DNA of 9,914 nucleotides. Source: Treponema sp. (lineage in GTDB: Bacteria > Spirochaetota > Spirochaetia > Treponematales > Rectinemataceae). Where the stretch lies: assembly GCA_017849315.1 (NCBI GenBank), contig JAFIHQ010000156.1:1-9914 (forward strand), in the 5' to 3' direction. Both the position numbers and the translations under genes were made by a program. The stretch's first letter is position 1, and the number at the start of each line of letters is the position of its first letter. This document shows positions 6,203 through 9,914 of this stretch, piece by piece. A model generated the notes under the pieces. That model searched no databases. It was not told the origin of the DNA and worked only from the letters and a program-made list of their open reading frames with translations.

Positions 6203-7489
6203 TTATTCGCCCGTGGTCTGTTTGTACTCGGCCTCTGCGGCTTTTATCGTGTCGTCAATAGTTTTCAGGTCACCCTTGAAGTACCGCAAAACTGCGTTCG
6301 CTACCGCATTTCGCATAGGAACATAATTGGCTGTGTATCTCAACGTAGGAACCTTGCTCATCCAGGCAGCAAAGTCCTGGTATACCGGCTGGCTCTTATA
6401 GAAGAAGTCGTCTTTGGCAGTGTAGTTCGATCCCTTCTGGCTCGGCAGGTATGTACCCATAGCGCCTGCGCCTTTCAAAATTGTATTGTAGAATTCAAGC
6501 GCCTCGGGCTTGTCGGAAGCCCAGACCGACTTCATAAAATCTATTGCAAGCGCTTTGTTGGGGCTCTTGTCATAAATATACCAGCTCGACCCGCCACTGT
6601 TGGAGGCATTCGCGGCAGTAGCAACTCCCTCGATTCGAGGAGTGGGGATAATCATGTATTTGCCCTTGTTTTCAGGCCGGGATTTCACGGTGCCGACCAT
6701 CCAGATTGCATTCAGGAATCCTACGGCTTTGTCGCTGTTCACTGCGTTGATCCAATCCGACCAACCGACGACGCTGTACAGAAGACCCTTATCGTTCAAT
6801 TCCTTGAAGAGTGCAATGGACTTCTTGAATGCATCGCCCTGCAAGTTGAGGCTGCCGTCGGGATTGAAGAATTGACCACCGGTAGATTGGACCACGATAC
6901 GAAGCATGTCGAAGTTGTCGCTCTGATAAGACAGAAGTGGCATTCCTGTCTTTGCCTTGACTGTTTCTCCGAGCTTAATCACCTGACTCCAGGTAAGATT
7001 CTTGCCATAGTAGTCGTCTGGATTGAGTCCAGCCGCCTTGATGTAATCGGTGCGCAGCCAAAGCCCGGTGGATCCTGTATCGAAGGGGATGCCGTAGATT
7101 TTGTTGCCAACGGTCATGGGCCCGACTTTGTAGGGCGCAAATTTGCTGTAATCTATACCGGCTGCCTTGAGGTCGGCAAACGCATTCGGATAGTCACGCA
7201 GGAATTGCTCTATCTGAAAATCTTGGAACAGAAAGATATCCGGCATCCCGACACCGCCGGCCTGAAGTCCAGACGTCAGTTTTGCCACTAGATTATCCGA
7301 GTTGCCAGTTTCCACAATTTCGATTTTTACGTCTGGGTGTGCTTTATTATAGACTTTGGCTGCTTCATTCATTGCATACTGATTGAAGTTAGGATCCCAG
7401 CACCAGACCGTCAACTTCTTCCCTTGAGCGGAGACTCCCGCAACAACCAGACACAAGAGCAACAGAATACTCACAAAGGTCTTCTTCAT
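6203..7489 (-). CDS. Extracellular sugar-binding protein of a CUT1 ABC importer
   Basis: This is the solute-binding subunit that captures a sugar outside the inner membrane and delivers it to the two permeases (UgpB/LacE-like, SBP family 1, COG1653). It has 428 residues, the usual length. A Sec signal peptide is clear: KK at 2-3, hydrophobic core 5-18, and a likely cleavage VSA|QG after residue 21. The mature protein opens with the family pattern KLTVWCWDPNFNQYAMNEAAKVY. Later segments include MPDIFLFQDFQIEQFL, YGIPFDTGSTGLWLRTDYIKAAGL and TGGQFFNPDGS. C13 lies inside the hydrophobic core without a proper lipobox, so this looks like a soluble periplasmic protein, not a lipoprotein. ATG 7489 is preceded by AGGAGG at six bases (7501-7496). 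It is the first gene of the importer operon. The ligand cannot be read; a beta-galactoside is inferred from lacZ nearby. Confidence 0.94.
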   Translation of the reverse strand: MKKTFVSILLLLCLVVAGVSAQGKKLTVWCWDPNFNQYAMNEAAKVYNKAHPDVKIEIVETGNSDNLVAKLTSGLQAGGVGMPDIFLFQDFQIEQFLRDYPNAFADLKAAGIDYSKFAPYKVGPMTVGNKIYGIPFDTGSTGLWLRTDYIKAAGLNPDDYYGKNLTWSQVIKLGETVKAKTGMPLLSYQSDNFDMLRIVVQSTGGQFFNPDGSLNLQGDAFKKSIALFKELNDKGLLYSVVGWSDWINAVNSDKAVGFLNAIWMVGTVKSRPENKGKYMIIPTPRIEGVATAANASNSGGSSWYIYDKSPNKALAIDFMKSVWASDKPEALEFYNTILKGAGAMGTYLPSQKGSNYTAKDDFFYKSQPVYQDFAAWMSKVPTLRYTANYVPMRNAVANAVLRYFKGDLKTIDDTIKAAEAEYKQTTGE

Positions 7490-7635
7490 GGTATTCCTCC
7501 TTTATTGTGACGATTATGCCTTTAGGTACAATGGCACACACAGAATCATCGCACGCTTTGTCAAAACCGCAAGAGACAAGTGTCCTATGTAACAAGGAGT
7601 TATCTGGTATTTTTGTACTATGGCAATAGGAGTGT
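7490..7635 (-). promoter_or_regulatory. Leader of the importer operon: weak promoter candidate and strong ribosome binding site
   Basis: This 146-base gap precedes the binding-protein gene. On the - strand, CATAAT (7518-7513) could be a -10 element, placing a start near 7506 just ahead of AAAGGAGGAA (7503-7494). At 16-18 bp upstream there is only a TG-repeat and no -35 match, which would suit an activator-dependent promoter. A perfect TTGACA (7564-7559) is present, but no -10 lies at 15-19 bp from it. Short interrupted palindromes TTTG-T-CAAA (7557-7565) and GACA-AG-TGTC (7575-7584) are possible protein sites. No convincing terminator for the upstream peptidase gene is seen, so read-through is possible. 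Confidence 0.35.
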
Positions 7636-8646
7636 TTAGTCTTTTACGGAAATCTCTCTGCCGAGAATCATCTCAGGTCGATACTCAAAGTGCATGTTGT
7701 CCCAGACCGTCCACTTCCCGCCCCAAACGAAGCCCTCTTTTTCAAACATGTCGACAACAAGATCAGGTGGTGCCCATCGGCCTTCGAGTGGAATGAGCAT
7801 CCAATCGTCTTTGCCCTTGTTTTTCTCCCAGTTCCAGTACACGACTTTATTCTGCCAGCCGCGCGGAAGAATGTCGATCGCAAGCCCCATGCTGTGGAAC
7901 GACATTCCTGAAGTGTCTCTGATCTGACGCCAGGAGTAACCATCGATCGAGCTGATTGACTGAATGAATTCGTGCGCTTCCCTATCTGTCTGCGAGGCGG
8001 CAAAAATCTGTCTTTCCACCCGGTTTAGCGGTTCCACAATGAGTTCGTGAACGTTTACCTGTCTGCCAAGGAACTTAGTTTTGACAATATGAGCTTCAAG
8101 ATCCTCTCTCGATGATGTGTCATAAATTATTTCAAAGAAGTAAGTTGGAGAAATAGGTCCACTTTCTCGACTCTCACTTGATCCAAATTCACGAATCTTT
8201 TCAATTTGATCCTTCGTAAAGGTTGCAGGATCCTCAGGCTTTTTCGGTATGTAGAAGATGAGTGTCCGATAGTTGTCCTTGGATCCAAGTAGTTCCTTTG
8301 GAAGGTAGCGCCCCTCAGCCCAGTACAGGTCCTTAGTGGAATCGCCCTTGGTCAGGGTGATCTTCCAGTCGCCTATTTGTGAATCAAAAGTACTCGCGAT
8401 GGTGATTGAAGGGTAGGCGGCCTTTAGGACTGCGATCTCAGCATGCAATCTTGGTGGCATTCTGTTTGTGTCTTGGGCAAGAAAGCCGGAACGGTTATGT
8501 TCTCCACTAAGTCCTGGTAGAACCGCGAATACCAAGACAAGAACAACAACGATCAAAAGCCCCACCAGGGCAGAAAGCACTATTCTCCTGTGTTTATTCA
8601 CTTTTCCAAGAATTTTCGCCTGCATCGTGGTGTAAAGATAGTGCAC
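7636..8646 (-). CDS. Membrane-anchored M15-family peptidoglycan peptidase (VanY/DD-carboxypeptidase-like)
   Basis: Predicted zinc peptidase acting on cell-wall peptides outside the inner membrane. A short basic N-terminus is followed by one strong membrane segment (about residues 21-44), with no signal cleavage site, so it is probably a type II anchored protein. The C-terminal quarter carries the M15 signature: H251 and D258 in SFHSMGLAIDI, then WGGKWTVWDNMHFE with D316 and H319. These fit the zinc ligands (H, D, H) and the acidic catalytic position of the family. Residues about 45-225 match no domain I recognise; they include DLYWAEGRYLP and a charged stretch. GTG 8646 is the longest start, with AAGGA only two bases ahead; ATG at 8625 (codon 8) is an alternative without a ribosome binding site. 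Cleavage specificity (DD- or LD-) cannot be told from the motif. There is no clear link to the sugar genes. Confidence 0.82.
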   Translation of the reverse strand: MHYLYTTMQAKILGKVNKHRRIVLSALVGLLIVVVLVLVFAVLPGLSGEHNRSGFLAQDTNRMPPRLHAEIAVLKAAYPSITIASTFDSQIGDWKITLTKGDSTKDLYWAEGRYLPKELLGSKDNYRTLIFYIPKKPEDPATFTKDQIEKIREFGSSESRESGPISPTYFFEIIYDTSSREDLEAHIVKTKFLGRQVNVHELIVEPLNRVERQIFAASQTDREAHEFIQSISSIDGYSWRQIRDTSGMSFHSMGLAIDILPRGWQNKVVYWNWEKNKGKDDWMLIPLEGRWAPPDLVVDMFEKEGFVWGGKWTVWDNMHFEYRPEMILGREISVKD

Positions 8647-8665
8647 TTTCCTTGCGGTACGTCAA
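8635..8665 (-). promoter_or_regulatory. Possible promoter of the M15 peptidase gene
   Basis: In the 43-base gap after the exporter permease, TTGACG (8665-8660) is followed by TATCTT (8640-8635) at a long 19-bp spacing. A second TTGACG copy lies 13 bp upstream (8678-8673). If used, transcription would start only a few bases before ATG 8625, giving an almost leaderless message. The spacing is poor and the gap is short enough for co-transcription with the gene upstream. Confidence 0.25.
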
Positions 8666-8689
8666 GCCTGTGCGTCAAAACTGAGTGTC

Positions 8690-9914
8690 TCACTCCACGC
8701 GTATCCACCGAAGCACTTCTTGCAGTTTTGGCCTTTTGCCAGTCATCAAGATTCCAACCCTGAAGATCTTTGCGGCGAGTATCATCATACCGACAACCGC
8801 TACCACGAGCAGTGAAAGGCAGAGCGCGAGTTGCCAGAAAGGCGGGCTAGAAACAAGGATCCGGGCCAGCATGACAATCGGGCTCGTGAGGGGAAAAATC
8901 GAGAGCACAACCACCAGCGTAGAATCCGGACTCGTGACAAGCGTATTGAGCATAACGAGCGGCACGATAAGGAATATGATAAGTGGCCACGCCAGTTGTC
9001 CGAGATTCTGCTCGTCCTCGCTTGCTGCGCCCAAGCCTGCATACGCCGAGGCATACAGGAAGAAACCCAGGAGGAAGAACACAAGAAGCCACCCCATATT
9101 CTGCATGGAAATCGCTGCAGGCAAGGCAAGACCAAAGAGCGGCCCTATGTACCGGTTAAGCAGAAAGGCCATGAGGGTCCACACGGCGTACTGTAGAATC
9201 CCCGCCAGGCCCAATCCTGCTATTTTGCCCATCATGAGTTCCCGGCTTGTAACGCTGGAGAGCATTATTTCGACAGTCTTGGAGGTCTTCTCTGTAACGA
9301 CAGATCTGCCTATCATCTGTCCATATAACAAAATAGTCATATAGAGCAGCATGATAAAAACAAGAACCGTCATAAGAGTTTCCAAGAATGCCTGGTCGCT
9401 TATGGCTTTTTCCTCACCATGGGGCTCGAGCTTAACAACATCAAAGTCCGTCGGGGCCAGGAGCCTGTCTGCAACCTCAGGTTGAACACCACTCGCCCTG
9501 ATGCGTTCCGAACGCGCAGAAGACTCCAAAGCGGCCTTTGCGGCGCCATAAAGAGCGACATCGGCGCCGGTCTTGGAAAACCATAGCGCCTTGCCTCCAT
9601 CAGGCCATCCCGCCTCCAGAACAAGAAGCGCGCCCAATTCTCCGCTTAAGGTTCCTTCTTTTGCCCTTTCCACAGAGTCGACTGGCTCAATCTGGATATT
9701 CATACCTGAAAACGCGGTCTGCAGGGCCTCTTGAACGGCTTTAGGTGCCCCATACACGGCAATTGGATTGGACTTTATGCCCGCGCCAGGAGACGCTGCA
9801 AGCAGGGTGGGCAGTGCTGTCACCGCAAAGATAAGAAACGGCCCCAAAATGGTAAGAACCACAAACGTTTTGTTTGCGGCAGTGAGTCGAAATTCATGCC
9901 TGATTATGTATTTA
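8690..9914 (-). CDS. ABC-2 exporter permease, NatB/YhaP-like (5' end outside window)
   Basis: Membrane subunit of an ABC exporter (ABC2_membrane_3 type, NatB-like). The frame stays open to the window edge, and residues upstream of GTG 9862, including RHEFRLTAANKTF, fit the family's N-terminus (x-R-x-EF...T-K-x-F), so that GTG is internal and the real start is beyond 9914. About 407 residues are visible. A first membrane segment (FVVLTILGPFLIFAVTALP) is followed by an extracytoplasmic region of about 120 residues. Then come about five or six more membrane segments. The hallmark loop EKTSKTVEIMLSSVTSRELMMGK is intact. The C-terminus ends RWIRVE. The partner ATPase (NatA-like) usually lies just upstream, which here would be outside the window. 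NatB proteins are linked to sodium or drug/peptide export; the substrate here is unknown. Confidence 0.9.
   Translation of the reverse strand, partial: KYIIRHEFRLTAANKTFVVLTILGPFLIFAVTALPTLLAASPGAGIKSNPIAVYGAPKAVQEALQTAFSGMNIQIEPVDSVERAKEGTLSGELGALLVLEAGWPDGGKALWFSKTGADVALYGAAKAALESSARSERIRASGVQPEVADRLLAPTDFDVVKLEPHGEEKAISDQAFLETLMTVLVFIMLLYMTILLYGQMIGRSVVTEKTSKTVEIMLSSVTSRELMMGKIAGLGLAGILQYAVWTLMAFLLNRYIGPLFGLALPAAISMQNMGWLLVFFLLGFFLYASAYAGLGAASEDEQNLGQLAWPLIIFLIVPLVMLNTLVTSPDSTLVVVLSIFPLTSPIVMLARILVSSPPFWQLALCLSLLVVAVVGMMILAAKIFRVGILMTGKRPKLQEVLRWIRVE

Noticed and set aside
7417..7489. Lipoprotein signal at C13 of the binding protein
   Set aside because: The Cys sits inside the hydrophobic core after LLLL and is followed by more hydrophobic residues. 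The VSA|QG site fits signal peptidase I better.
7541..7564. Complete sigma-70 promoter from TTGACA at 7564-7559
   Set aside because: No hexamer resembling TATAAT lies at 15-19 bp; the candidate positions are GT repeats.

Overview
The window looks like a chromosomal stretch from a free-living or gut-associated anaerobic bacterium. Base composition is roughly balanced by eye. All seven genes are intact except the two cut by the window ends. The style of the transport proteins (a solute-binding protein with a plain Sec leader ending VSA-QG, and a CUT1 importer with no ATPase of its own) fits Spirochaetota (Treponema/Sphaerochaeta-like) best. No rRNA or marker gene is present, so this taxonomic call is an inference of moderate strength.

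Layout, left to right. On the + strand, the last residues of a sensor histidine kinase (1-104) overlap by ATGA with a NarL/FixJ-type response regulator (101-775). One base after the regulator stop lies a good sigma-70-like promoter (777-804). It would drive lacZ (851-4276), a full-length 1141-residue GH2 beta-galactosidase. Facing lacZ on the - strand is a carbohydrate importer operon. In transcription order this is the binding protein (7489-6203), the MalF-like permease (6110-5214) and the MalG-like permease (5217-4396). The convergent junction between lacZ and the last permease gene is occupied by a 113-nt imperfect palindrome (4291-4403), probably a bidirectional terminator. Upstream of the importer, also on the - strand, are a membrane-anchored M15-family peptidoglycan peptidase (8646-7636) and a NatB-like ABC-2 exporter permease whose start lies beyond the right edge (9914-8690).

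How the genes may work together. LacZ has no signal peptide and should act in the cytoplasm. The importer next to it is the natural supplier of a beta-galactoside, and the two-component pair is a candidate sensor/regulator of the locus. The substrate and the regulatory link are inferred from proximity, not read from the sequence. There is no ATPase gene, so the importer probably borrows a shared MsmK/UgpC-type ATPase encoded elsewhere. The M15 peptidase and the exporter permease have no obvious link to sugar use.

No CRISPR array, transposase, integrase, tRNA or rRNA was seen, and no gene-free stretch exceeds 300 bases. I see no clearly new system. The points most worth a second look are the palindrome at the convergent junction, the tandem repeat that runs into the kinase/regulator overlap, and the separate promoter of lacZ.
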